Source of the DNA: Verrucomicrobiota bacterium
Lineage (GTDB): Bacteria > Verrucomicrobiota > Verrucomicrobiia > Chthoniobacterales > Chthoniobacteraceae
Length of the DNA stretch: 47,937 bases
Assembly: GCA_003402745.1 (NCBI GenBank)
Contig: QQND01000014.1
Location: forward strand, 1-47,937
Direction of reading: 5' to 3'
How positions within the stretch are numbered: the first letter of the stretch is position 1; the number at the start of each line of letters is the position of its first letter. Below are positions 26,307 to 34,655 of this stretch, piece after piece. A program made the position numbers and the translations under genes. Below the pieces are notes generated by a model. The model was given only the letters and a program-made list of their open reading frames with translations. It searched no databases and was not told where the DNA came from.

Positions 26307-27005
26307 TCAGGCAAGGTCAAAAAGAAGAAAATGTGCAGGCTCGCTCGCGTGGATTCGGAGTTCGTCCTCAGAATTCACCGCAACCGCATCCCCTTCCGAA
26401 ATTGCCTCCCCATTAACCACCAACCGTCCACTAATAAGCTGAAGCCACGCTGCACGCTCCGGCGAGAGGTGGTAAACCGTGCTATCGCTTTCAGAGAGGC
26501 GTCCCACCCAAAGCTGGACGTCCTGGCTGATCTGAAGGCTGCCGTCTTTGCCATCCTGGGAGGCCGCAAGCGTGAGCCCATCTTTTGAAATCAATCCAGA
26601 GAGATCGAGGTCCCGATAACGCGGGGCAAGGCCCATCTCCTCGGGCAAAATCCAAATTTGAAGCAAATGCAAAGGCTCGCTAGGTGAAGCGTTGAACTCA
26701 CTGTGCTGGACACCCTTGCCGGCGCTCATGTGCTGGAGCTGTCCGGGGCGAATCACCCCCTCTCCGCCGCTTGTGTCGCGATGCGCCACCGCGCCCGAAA
26801 CGACATAAGTGAGGATCTCCATATCGCGATGCGGGTGCGTCGGAAATCCAGCTCCGGGCGCTATGTGATCTTCATTGATGACACGCAGCGAGCGGAAATG
26901 CATGTGCTCCGGATCGTAATAATCTGCAAAAGAAAAGGTGTGCTTGGAATCTAGCCAGCCGTGGTTGGCATGACCGCGCGCTTCAGACCTGCGGATGTGA
27001 ATCAT
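26307..27005 (-). CDS. Pirin family protein (YhhW-like quercetin dioxygenase)
   Basis: 232 residues from ATG at 27005 (MIHIRRSEARGHANHGWLDS). A longer reading from 27065 adds 20 residues that do not fit the family. Bicupin fold; the metal ligands expected from YhhW are all in place: His57 and His59 (PTHPHRD), His101 and Glu103 (QHSEFN). Members oxidise quercetin in vitro, but their cellular role is usually unknown. The SKHTFSFADYYDPEHM opening is a family hallmark. The gene is convergent with rlmI and divergent from the alpha/beta hydrolase gene, with 242 bp between the starts. Confidence 0.93.
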   Translation of the reverse strand: MIHIRRSEARGHANHGWLDSKHTFSFADYYDPEHMHFRSLRVINEDHIAPGAGFPTHPHRDMEILTYVVSGAVAHRDTSGGEGVIRPGQLQHMSAGKGVQHSEFNASPSEPLHLLQIWILPEEMGLAPRYRDLDLSGLISKDGLTLAASQDGKDGSLQISQDVQLWVGRLSESDSTVYHLSPERAAWLQLISGRLVVNGEAISEGDAVAVNSEDELRIHASEPAHFLLFDLA

Positions 27006-27247
27006 GGGTGTATTGGCACCAAAAGCCCAAGGCAGCGCAACCCCAGTTTTTTTAAAGCCCGCCAAACTCAGGTTTCGGCCAGTGCGCGTGTGGATTTCTG
27101 CGACTAGCAGCCCTTGTCATCTCGGCTGCACACGGGCACTCGGGTGTGGGAAGAGGTGCGTCGTAAAAAGAAGTGTCCTCAAAATCGTGGAACTGAATGG
27201 AACGATTTAAGCTGCGCTGCGTAGGCATGTTTCCCCCTTTTTCCTAC

Positions 27248-29230
27248 ATGCGCCGTATTGCCACCTTTGCCATGCTTCTTTCTCTAACGGTAGCCGGCGC
27301 ATCGGCGCTCCCCCTCCCTGCCTGGCAGAAACAGCTGAACGCCGACGCTGCAGAAATCGAGTTTGCCACGGCATCGGAACTAGCGAATCCCGCGAAATGG
27401 CTGGCAGAGGCCTCCAAGCACCGCACCGAGCTTCTTGGAATGCTCGGCCTTGATCCACTGCCTGCACGTTCCCCCCTAAACGCGGTCACGGTGGACACCC
27501 TTGAGCACCCTCAGTTCACCGTCGAGAAGATCCACTTCCAGTCAAGCCCAGGCCTGTACGTCACCGGAAACCTCTACGTTCCCAAGGAGCGTAAAGGCCT
27601 GCTTCCCGCGATTCTATATGTCTGCGGTCACAGCAAAATGAAGGAGGGGAACGTTTCTTTCGGCAACAAGACCGGCTACCAGCATCATCCGACGTGGTAC
27701 GCCATGAATGGATTCATCGCCTTCGTGATCGACACGATCCAACTGGGCGAAATCGAAGGACTCCACCACGGCACCCACCACCTGAACCTGTGGTGGTGGA
27801 ACTCGCGCGGATACACTCCCGCGGGTGTAGAAACCTGGAACGGAATGCGCGCGCTGGACTACCTACAGTCCCGCCCCGAGGTTGATCCAGCACGCCTCGG
27901 GGTCGCCGGTCGGTCCGGCGGAGGCGCCTATTCCTGGTACATCGCAGCCGTCGACGAACGGATCAAGGCGGCGGTACCCGTTGCCGGGATTACAGACATC
28001 CACAACCACGTTGTCGACGGCGTGATCGACGGGCACTGCGACTGCATGTTTCTCGTCAACAGCAAGCGCTGGGATTTTCGGAAAGTCGCTGCCCTGGTCG
28101 CGCCAAGAGCCCTGTTGATCACCAACACCGACAAAGATCCTATTTTCCCGCTCGACGGCGTACAAAGGGTTCACCAAGGAACCGTTCAAATCTACAAGCA
28201 CCTAAACGCGGCCGACAAACTCGGCTTGCTGATTGCAGAGGGCCCGCACAAAGACACCCAAGAACTTCAAACCGCAGAGTTCCGCTGGTTCAAACGTTTC
28301 CTTGCCGAAGATCCCGACTACCAGGCGCTGCCTGCCTCAAAACTCTTTTCCCCCGCAGACCTGCGCGTCTTTAAAACCCTTCCTTCCGGGCAAAAAACGA
28401 CCACCACAGACACCTGGTTTGTTCCAAAAGCAGACACGTCGGGTTTTCCAAATTCTCAAAAAGAATTAAAAACCGTTGCGCTGCAATGGATTGAAAAGAT
28501 ACGCACCGCGAGCTTTGACGCCTGGCCCGTTTCGAAAGAAACCTGCAGGCTCCAGCTCTTAGATTCAAGAACTGCCGGAGAGGAGACCACCACCCAGTTT
28601 TTGGTTCAGACGACCCCGAACCGCTCCGAACCAGGAGACACCACCCTGATCGTTCACGGATACACGGCGCAGGCTTCTGAATTAGTACGCGTACTTTCTG
28701 GTGATTCGTCCTCCAAGAACACGTTCAATGCTCCACTTTCGGTCCGTGTCGTAGATTCCCGCAGTCTTTCTGAATTCCTTTCGGCAGCACCAGGATCCCG
28801 CGAGCACGATCCCGCCGAGCTTTTACTGCTCGTGGCGCCTCGTGGATTTTCTGAGGCCGGAAAGCAGGGAATTCAGGCAGTGCCATGGGCATCGGATCCT
28901 AAGGAACTCACCCGCATTCGCAGGAGATTCATGCTCACAGGAGCGACCCTGGATTCGAGCCGCGTGTTTGATATCAAGCGCTGTGTGGAAAAACTCAGAG
29001 AGGTTTCACCACACGCGAAAATCAGCCTCACCGCGAGTGGTCCCCAGGCTGTCAATACCCTTTACGCGTCGCTGTTCACGCCGAGTATCCACAAACTGCA
29101 GCTCGAAAAAACACCGCTTACACACGAGGCGGCGGAGGTTCCAGACTACCTCGGAATCCTGCGGGTCATCGATATTCCGCAAACATTGGAACTTGCCCGC
29201 ACGCAGACTGAAGTAGTGCTGAAGCCATAA
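27248..29230 (+). CDS. Exported alpha/beta hydrolase of the acetyl-xylan-esterase-like type
   Basis: 660 residues from ATG at 27248, which opens a signal peptide (MRRIATFAMLLSLTVAGASA). An upstream start at 27197 would mask it. The catalytic domain (about 80-345) has nucleophile Ser223 in AGRSGGGAYSW, acid Asp297 in TDKDPIFPLD and His334 in EGPHKDTQE. A prolyl-oligopeptidase-like layout with a helix-rich cap is likely. The C-terminal 270 residues have no motif I recognise; they may be a second degenerate hydrolase-like domain, since HVYTAQ-like and VAPRGFSE patterns resemble strand ends. Proteins of this build are frequent in Planctomycetota and Verrucomicrobiota near glycan-use genes. Substrate unknown. 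Confidence 0.82.
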   Translation: MRRIATFAMLLSLTVAGASALPLPAWQKQLNADAAEIEFATASELANPAKWLAEASKHRTELLGMLGLDPLPARSPLNAVTVDTLEHPQFTVEKIHFQSSPGLYVTGNLYVPKERKGLLPAILYVCGHSKMKEGNVSFGNKTGYQHHPTWYAMNGFIAFVIDTIQLGEIEGLHHGTHHLNLWWWNSRGYTPAGVETWNGMRALDYLQSRPEVDPARLGVAGRSGGGAYSWYIAAVDERIKAAVPVAGITDIHNHVVDGVIDGHCDCMFLVNSKRWDFRKVAALVAPRALLITNTDKDPIFPLDGVQRVHQGTVQIYKHLNAADKLGLLIAEGPHKDTQELQTAEFRWFKRFLAEDPDYQALPASKLFSPADLRVFKTLPSGQKTTTTDTWFVPKADTSGFPNSQKELKTVALQWIEKIRTASFDAWPVSKETCRLQLLDSRTAGEETTTQFLVQTTPNRSEPGDTTLIVHGYTAQASELVRVLSGDSSSKNTFNAPLSVRVVDSRSLSEFLSAAPGSREHDPAELLLLVAPRGFSEAGKQGIQAVPWASDPKELTRIRRRFMLTGATLDSSRVFDIKRCVEKLREVSPHAKISLTASGPQAVNTLYASLFTPSIHKLQLEKTPLTHEAAEVPDYLGILRVIDIPQTLELARTQTEVVLKP

Positions 29231-29304
29231 GGTTTTGCAGCGCCACCGGCCACCGCCAAATTCTGCCCTCATACCGCTGGCCTTCAGCGATGGGTTTCGT
29301 GCCC

Positions 29305-29796
29305 CTATTTTTTAAGAGCGATGAAAATCCAAAGCAACATGGCGGAACCTGCGATCACCCTGGAAACTACGCCCGCAGCGTTTCCGACGAGGGTTCCCCA
29401 GGCGGCCCGCATTGCTTCGCTGTGGTCCTTGCCCGAATAAAGTTCGCCCAAATAAACGCCAACGATCGGCCCGAGAAGGAGTCCGGGAAGACTGAAAAAC
29501 AGACCAACGAAGAGGCCGACAAAAGCCCCAATTACACCGTGCCTGGATGCGCCGAAACGATTCGCTCCGACCAAGGCCGCGACGAAGTCTATGATCTGGG
29601 AAAGCACCACCACTGCGGTCAGTCCAAGAAGGTTTCCCCAACCAAGCCCAAGGCCCGGAGGCGCAACCATCCAGTCATAGACAAATGCCCCGGCAAGAAT
29701 GAGGGGAGTGCCCGGCACCATGGGAATAAAACAGCCCGCGAAGCCCGCAACCATGAGGACCACAACTAAAACCCAGCCCATAAAATTGAGAAACAT
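29305..29796 (-). CDS. DUF456 membrane protein
   Basis: 163 residues, almost wholly hydrophobic: about four to five membrane segments. The opening hydrophobic helix is followed by FIPMVPGTPLILAGAFVYDW, then QIIDFVAALVGANRFGASRHGVIGA with small-residue-rich helices FVGLFVGLFFSLPGLLLGP and GVYLGEL. These GxxG-rich segments and the PGTPLIL pair are the DUF456 pattern. Function is unknown in all members I know of. The gene is convergent with the esterase and stands alone. Confidence 0.9.
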   Translation of the reverse strand: MFLNFMGWVLVVVLMVAGFAGCFIPMVPGTPLILAGAFVYDWMVAPPGLGLGWGNLLGLTAVVVLSQIIDFVAALVGANRFGASRHGVIGAFVGLFVGLFFSLPGLLLGPIVGVYLGELYSGKDHSEAMRAAWGTLVGNAAGVVSRVIAGSAMLLWIFIALKK

Positions 29797-29917
29797 AAAA
29801 TTAAGCTGACGATTTGAGGTTGCCGAGGGAAGGGGTCTGTTCTAAAGGGTGCGCGTGGCATCTGCTTCCCAGCCAATTCAGACTGGGTCCCAAGCCTATT
29901 TCGAACCTGTACACACT

Positions 29918-30394
29918 ATGGCAATTTCAACCGGCTCAAAAGCCCCTGATTTCACACTGAAAACAAAGACAGCTGATGGCCTCCACGACATCAAGCTCGC
30001 GGATAACCTTGGGCACCGCAATACAGTGCTTCTCTTTTTCCCCCTCGCCTTCACCGGGGTGTGCACCAAAGAAATGTGCGACGTTTCAGGCGGCCTGAAG
30101 GCCTACACGGATCTGAACGCGCAGGTGATCGGCATCAGCGTGGACAGCCCCTTTGCGCAGGAAGCGTGGGCGCAAAAGGAGAACATCCACCTGCCCCTTG
30201 CAAGCGATCTCAACAAAACGGTCTCAGAAGCTTACGGAGTGCTCCTCGCGGACCTTGTTGGCATCGGAGCAGCTTCGGCACGCGCCGCGTTTGTGATCGA
30301 TAAGGAGGGCATCGTGCGTTACGCGGAACAGACACCGACGCCCCTTGATCTTCCCTCGTTTGACGCCATCAAGGCGGTTCTCGGCCAGCTCTAA
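29918..30394 (+). CDS. Peroxiredoxin (AhpE/BCP-like)
   Basis: 158 residues from ATG at 29918 (MAISTGSKAPDFTLK); an upstream GTG at 29849 would add 23 residues without family likeness. The active site is FPLAFTGVCTKEMC, with peroxidatic Cys49 and a second Cys54 five residues on, the arrangement in BCP-type enzymes where the second Cys resolves the first. The Thr46 and later Arg (SARAAFVID) complete the peroxide site. Reduces H2O2 and organic peroxides in the cytoplasm with thioredoxin-like partners. Convergent with kdsD across a bidirectional hairpin. Confidence 0.94.
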   Translation: MAISTGSKAPDFTLKTKTADGLHDIKLADNLGHRNTVLLFFPLAFTGVCTKEMCDVSGGLKAYTDLNAQVIGISVDSPFAQEAWAQKENIHLPLASDLNKTVSEAYGVLLADLVGIGAASARAAFVIDKEGIVRYAEQTPTPLDLPSFDAIKAVLGQL

Positions 30395-30422
30395 TTTTGC
30401 AACGGGCCACCAGGCAAAATTA
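30392..30422. terminator. Bidirectional hairpin between the peroxiredoxin gene and kdsD
   Basis: Perfect 9-bp inverted repeat TAATTTTGC/GCAAAATTA (30392-30400 with 30414-30422) around 13 bases. The left arm begins with the peroxiredoxin stop codon TAA. AT-rich outer arms give T runs in both directions. Confidence 0.65.
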
Positions 30423-30474
30423 GGCACGGTTGCCCGAAGCCCGGAGACTTGCGGCGGCGCTCTCCAGCGAGTCC

Positions 30475-31446
30475 TCAGACAAGGCGCCAACGCGCCAGAT
30501 CTTGAGAATCCACCATTCCAACCGGGTGGCCGGAGTTGTCCAATACGACGACTTCGTCCACCCGATGTTTTTCCAGAATCCGCAGCACCTCCACGGCCAA
30601 CCGTTCCGACTCCACCGAAACGGGATTGGCCGTCACAAAAAAACGGACCTCCTGTTCTCCGATGTTGGGAACGGACTGGAAGAATCTGGCGAAATCACCG
30701 TGAGTAAAGATCCCGAGCATCAACCCTTGCTCATCCACCGCCACGGCGGCGCCCGTCTTATGCAGCGTCATGGCTGCAAGCACTTGGTTTATATTTGTTT
30801 CCGGAGACACAAGCGCCATCTGCGTTTGAGCGCGCATGATATCCTTCACCTTCAAGAGCAGGGTTCTGCCAATCTGACCGCCTGGGTGAAATCTGGCGAA
30901 ATCATCCCGGCTGAAACCGCGTGCCTCCAGCAGGACCATCGCCAAAGCATCCCCCAAAGCCAGCATTACGGTAGTGCTCGATGTCGGCGCCAACTCCAAA
31001 GGACACGCCTCCCGTTGCACGTTCACATCCAGAACAATGGCGCTGTTTTTGGCGAGCGTCGAAGCGGGGTTGCCCGTCATCGCAATGAGTCGTCCTCCCA
31101 TGCGGGCAAAGGACGGCAGCACAGCGAGTAGTTCCTCGGTTTCCCCGCTGTAGGACAAAGCGAGAACGACGTCGCCTTCCGCAATCAGCCCGAGATCCCC
31201 GTGCAAGGCATCCACTGGGGCGAGCACCACTGCCGGACAGCCCGTGCTTGTAAGCGTTGCTGCGATTTTTTCGCCGATACATCCTGACTTGCCCACGCCG
31301 CACACCACAACTTTCCCTCGCCGTTCCATGCAGTCGATGAGCGCTTCCAGCGCCCGGGAAAAACTACCGTCCAGACGAGAGCGAAGCCTTTCCAGCTCAG
31401 ATATTTCCAACTCAATCACCCGCCCCGCTTTTTCAAGATAGTCCAT
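30475..31446 (-). CDS. kdsD: Arabinose-5-phosphate isomerase (KpsF/GutQ type)
   Basis: 323 residues: an SIS domain (about 30-180) and two CBS domains (about 205-255 and 272-320). Converts ribulose 5-phosphate to arabinose 5-phosphate for KDO of LPS. Seen: VVCGVGKSG with Lys53, HGDLG (His82), SYSGETEEL and the catalytic ARFHPGG (His187). In the LAPVDALHGDLG segment the usual HP.EA is altered to APVDA. The last gene of the minus-strand run M48 peptidase - methyltransferase - kdsD, 30 bp behind the methyltransferase. Together with lpxA it shows an outer membrane with LPS. Confidence 0.95.
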   Translation of the reverse strand: MDYLEKAGRVIELEISELERLRSRLDGSFSRALEALIDCMERRGKVVVCGVGKSGCIGEKIAATLTSTGCPAVVLAPVDALHGDLGLIAEGDVVLALSYSGETEELLAVLPSFARMGGRLIAMTGNPASTLAKNSAIVLDVNVQREACPLELAPTSSTTVMLALGDALAMVLLEARGFSRDDFARFHPGGQIGRTLLLKVKDIMRAQTQMALVSPETNINQVLAAMTLHKTGAAVAVDEQGLMLGIFTHGDFARFFQSVPNIGEQEVRFFVTANPVSVESERLAVEVLRILEKHRVDEVVVLDNSGHPVGMVDSQDLARWRLV

Positions 31447-31476
31447 AACAAAAAATACGCCCTCAGGAGAAAAAAC

Positions 31477-32172
31477 TTACCCCTTTTCAAACCAGAGCGC
31501 CTGGCGGGCAAAGAGAAAACGGCCGTGGTTGAACTTCTGCCACCCCGCAGCCTTCGCCATGTGCTTCAGTTCCCGGCAGGAAAACGCGCGCTGCGCCGAC
31601 ACTCGGGCATCGTAGCGCGTCATGGGTTCGCGATAAAAAAACTGGGTTAGCATCCAAATTCCAACCGAGGCAAAGGCTGACCTTTCCAAATCTGAGACCA
31701 GTGCCCAGCGGCGGGACAGCGCAGCGCATCTGGCGAGAACGGCGATGGCGTCGGCTTCCGAAAAGTGATGCAGGGCGAGCGAGCAGATCACCAAGTCGTA
31801 GGGTTCGGCGGATTCGAAGGAACGAATATCCCCTTCCGTCCATGTGATCTCTGGGAATTCCTGGCTTTTGGATCTAGCAATGGCGAGCGTGGATTGCTGG
31901 AAATCAACCGCATTGACGGTGAGCGCAACTCCAAACTTCCTCGCCCAGCGCACAAGTTCCCGAGGCAGGTCTCCCGCGCCGGTGGCCAGATCCAAGACTC
32001 GATATTTTTTGCCAGGCTGAAGCCAGCGAGTGGCAAATTTGCGGAGAAGCCGATGGCTGCCAAACTTCGCATTCAGAGAGACAAGGTTCTCCAAATCCCG
32101 CTCCAGTTCCGCAGAGACGGGCTGGGGCCGGTCCATGAGCTCCGGTTGCGCTGGATCGAAACGGCGCTGCAT
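31477..32172 (-). CDS. Class I SAM-dependent methyltransferase
   Basis: 231 residues. SAM site VLDLATGAGDLP (about 59-70), then a NAVDFQ second strand, TEGDIRSF and the motif IV region YDLVICSLALHHF. The N-terminus MQRRFDPAQPELMDRPQPV is typical of a methyltransferase subfamily that in many genomes sits beside polyketide or quinone-type genes, but here it lies between an M48 protease and kdsD. Substrate unknown. Four bases separate it from the upstream M48 stop and 30 from kdsD, so it belongs to one operon. No motif for rRNA or DNA binding is seen. Confidence 0.88.
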   Translation of the reverse strand: MQRRFDPAQPELMDRPQPVSAELERDLENLVSLNAKFGSHRLLRKFATRWLQPGKKYRVLDLATGAGDLPRELVRWARKFGVALTVNAVDFQQSTLAIARSKSQEFPEITWTEGDIRSFESAEPYDLVICSLALHHFSEADAIAVLARCAALSRRWALVSDLERSAFASVGIWMLTQFFYREPMTRYDARVSAQRAFSCRELKHMAKAAGWQKFNHGRFLFARQALWFEKG

Positions 32173-32176
32173 CAGG

Positions 32177-34144
32177 TCAGGCCTGGACTTCCATCTTGCC
32201 CGTGGAAAGGTGAGGAACGGGGCAGCCGAGGACGTCGGCGCACAGGCGTACGATGGCCATTTCGCGCTCTGGAATCGTGCCCTGATAACTGGCGGCGAGC
32301 CCGCAAGCCACTAGGAGTCTCTTTTTTAAAAGCGGAGAAGCCTGCTCACAAACCTCCAAGGCATCCACGATTTCTACGACCGAACAATCGTCAAGCGGCG
32401 GAGTTGGGTTCTCGTAACCGAGAGAACTCCATGCGGCCAAATGCGCCGCACTTCTGCCCGACTGGGTGGGAGCGCCCATCCGCAGCAGTGAAGAGATAAG
32501 AACCCGCGCCTCCTGCCAAATCGACGGGAGTTCCTCAAACACGACGGGGGAAACCTCCCTCACGCCCAAGGAAATCCCGATGCGGCGGCGGACCATCTGA
32601 AGGAGCAGAAAACGCACCACGTCTATGGCTTCAGGGCGCACAACTTCCCGACGACACTGCTTCATCAACTGGAAATACTCAGCCACCGAAAGGCGACGAA
32701 ACATGGGCATTGCCAAATCCATGAGCAGGAGCATTTGGCTGGTGGAGGCGGAGCCAAGATCCAACTTGGCGTTGATCGGGGCCTTTAAAAGTTCCACCAA
32801 CAAAACTTTCACGCCCTCGGTTGAATGGGTGAGGTCGAGCCAGGCCGCCTTGAGCGTGCGCTTGAGCACGCCCGAGGAAAGCAACTGAGCTGGCTGCATA
32901 CACAGACCCAGAAAATCCAGATTCGCAGCAGGGTAAGTCTTCACCGAGGTCACCAGGGCCATTTCCTTGGCCCGGAGCTTTTCACGCTTCCGAGCTCCGA
33001 TTGCGGCGGCTGCCTTCGCCGCGGCTGAGAGGTTGCCCTCGTCCCCAGAGCCCAGGCTTTCTCGAGGCACAGACTCGAGCTCGATTTTACGCACAACACT
33101 CGGCAGAAAATCGCCGTTCCATTCCGGATTCAAACGCCGGATCCGGTCCTCAAGGGCGGGATGCGTGGGGAAAAAAGCGGATACGATCCCGATCGAGGAT
33201 GCTCCAAAAAATAAGTGGCCAGACTCCGGCGCGGTCGGGTTCTCAAGCCAAGAGCGGTTGGGAAGTCCCCCAATTTTACGCAGGGCGTTTGCCACTGGGA
33301 TCACGGACGCCAGGGCATTGGCTGAAGACTCGTCCGCCGCAAACTCCCGATCTCTGGAAATGGCGGCCTGCAAAAAACGGCCGAACAGGCCGGAGACAAA
33401 TCCCAGGACCATCAACAAAAGACCAATGACCGAACGGCTCTGACCCTCGTCGTCCTTTGCGGGAAGACGGCCTCCGGAAATTTTGTGGTGGTCTGAGGCG
33501 CCCGTCTTTCCCCAGAAGCCCGCCTTGTTGGGGGCGTCGGAGGCAATCATGAGCCGGCCGGCAAGAGTTAGGAAGAGGATGCCCTGGACCCAGACCAGCA
33601 TCTGGAACCGCATCTGCATGTCACCGCTCAGAATGTGGCTGAATTCGTGAAGAAGAACGGCGCGGAGTTCTTCGACGCTCAACCGCTCGAGCGCTCCCAT
33701 CGTCACCCCCAAAACCGCGCTGGAGGGATCGTGACCGGCCGCGAATGCGTTGATGGAGTTCTCCCCCTCCAAAAGCCAAACTTCTGGAACAGGGATGCCG
33801 CTAGACAAAGCGAGTTCCTCCACCATCCCAACCAAGCGCATCTCGCCCGGTTCCTTTGTGGAAGGATGCAACCGGCGCCCGCCAAGTTCCTCCGCGATGC
33901 CAGAGCCCCCGAGGCGCAGGGCATACACCCGGACGACAACTCCCACCAGAAGAACCGCGATCGTCGCAGGAAGAGTCCACCCCACAACGCTCCGGTGGAC
34001 TGCGGCATCAGAAATTGCCCCGCCCACGCAGAGGACCACCAGCAAATGAACAACAGCGACCACTCCTGCCATTAAACACATAGCAAGTGTGAACATTCCT
34101 GCAGCCCGCCGCCGGGCATCGTCCTGTGCCAAAAACAAATCCAT
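32177..34144 (-). CDS. M48 zinc metallopeptidase with long C-terminal extension
   Basis: 655 residues from ATG at 34144; an in-frame GTG lies 18 bp earlier. Two N-terminal membrane helices (about 20-42 and 55-77), then an HtpX-like catalytic domain with HEFSH (166-170) and the third ligand Glu267 in SRDREFAADE. Two more hydrophobic helices lie at 181-201 and 238-260. After about 330 the protein continues 320 residues beyond an ordinary HtpX. The last part (LVACGLAASYQGTIPEREMA, then IVRLCADVLGCPVP) resembles a TerB-like helical domain, which other large M48 proteins share. Probably inner-membrane quality control. First gene of the operon with the methyltransferase and kdsD. Confidence 0.9.
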   Translation of the reverse strand: MDLFLAQDDARRRAAGMFTLAMCLMAGVVAVVHLLVVLCVGGAISDAAVHRSVVGWTLPATIAVLLVGVVVRVYALRLGGSGIAEELGGRRLHPSTKEPGEMRLVGMVEELALSSGIPVPEVWLLEGENSINAFAAGHDPSSAVLGVTMGALERLSVEELRAVLLHEFSHILSGDMQMRFQMLVWVQGILFLTLAGRLMIASDAPNKAGFWGKTGASDHHKISGGRLPAKDDEGQSRSVIGLLLMVLGFVSGLFGRFLQAAISRDREFAADESSANALASVIPVANALRKIGGLPNRSWLENPTAPESGHLFFGASSIGIVSAFFPTHPALEDRIRRLNPEWNGDFLPSVVRKIELESVPRESLGSGDEGNLSAAAKAAAAIGARKREKLRAKEMALVTSVKTYPAANLDFLGLCMQPAQLLSSGVLKRTLKAAWLDLTHSTEGVKVLLVELLKAPINAKLDLGSASTSQMLLLMDLAMPMFRRLSVAEYFQLMKQCRREVVRPEAIDVVRFLLLQMVRRRIGISLGVREVSPVVFEELPSIWQEARVLISSLLRMGAPTQSGRSAAHLAAWSSLGYENPTPPLDDCSVVEIVDALEVCEQASPLLKKRLLVACGLAASYQGTIPEREMAIVRLCADVLGCPVPHLSTGKMEVQA

Positions 34145-34295
34145 CCTTGATAATAACGGCACGAAAGACCGTTTCCTTAATGCTTAAATTGAACTAGTTT
34201 TTCCTTGTTTGAAAGCAAATAGAAATTCCTCCAGCCTAATTGCACCTCGCCTCTGTGGAACCCTCTCGGCTAAGAAACTCCAGCGCTTTCCTCTC

Positions 34296-34655
34296 ATGAA
34301 TTCCTCGAACGATTCCATTAAGCAACTTACACTTAAAATTTGTGAATTTCGGGATGCCAGGGATTGGGCCCAGTTTCATTCGCCAAAAGACCTCGCCGTA
34401 GCAATCACTGCCGAATCCGGCGAACTCCTGCAGCATTTTGTATGGCAGAGCGCGCAGCAGTCGGAACAACGCCTGGCCGAACGGCGCGCTGAAATCGCTT
34501 CCGAAGTTGCGGATGTCGCCATGCTGCTTTTTGAATTTGCGCACGTTTCTGGCATCGCTTTGGGGGACGCCATCACGGCCAAACTGGCCCGTAACGAGGA
34601 GCGTTACCCCGTAGCAAAAGCTCACGGTTCGAACCGCAAGTACAACGAACTGTGA
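34296..34655 (+). CDS. MazG-like nucleotide pyrophosphohydrolase
   Basis: 119 residues from ATG at 34296 (MNSSNDSIKQLTLKICEFRD). A TTG at 34209 would add 29 residues with no family likeness. Short all-alpha NTP pyrophosphatase: the metal motif is Glu40/Glu43 in ITAESGELLQHF and Glu70/Asp73 in EIASEVADVAMLL, and a Lys/Tyr-rich tail (NEERYPVAKAHGSNRKY) closes the site. Such single-domain members hydrolyse modified dNTPs. The TGA stop overlaps the GTG start of rsmH by 4 bp (GTGA), so the two genes are translationally coupled. Confidence 0.9.
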   Translation: MNSSNDSIKQLTLKICEFRDARDWAQFHSPKDLAVAITAESGELLQHFVWQSAQQSEQRLAERRAEIASEVADVAMLLFEFAHVSGIALGDAITAKLARNEERYPVAKAHGSNRKYNEL

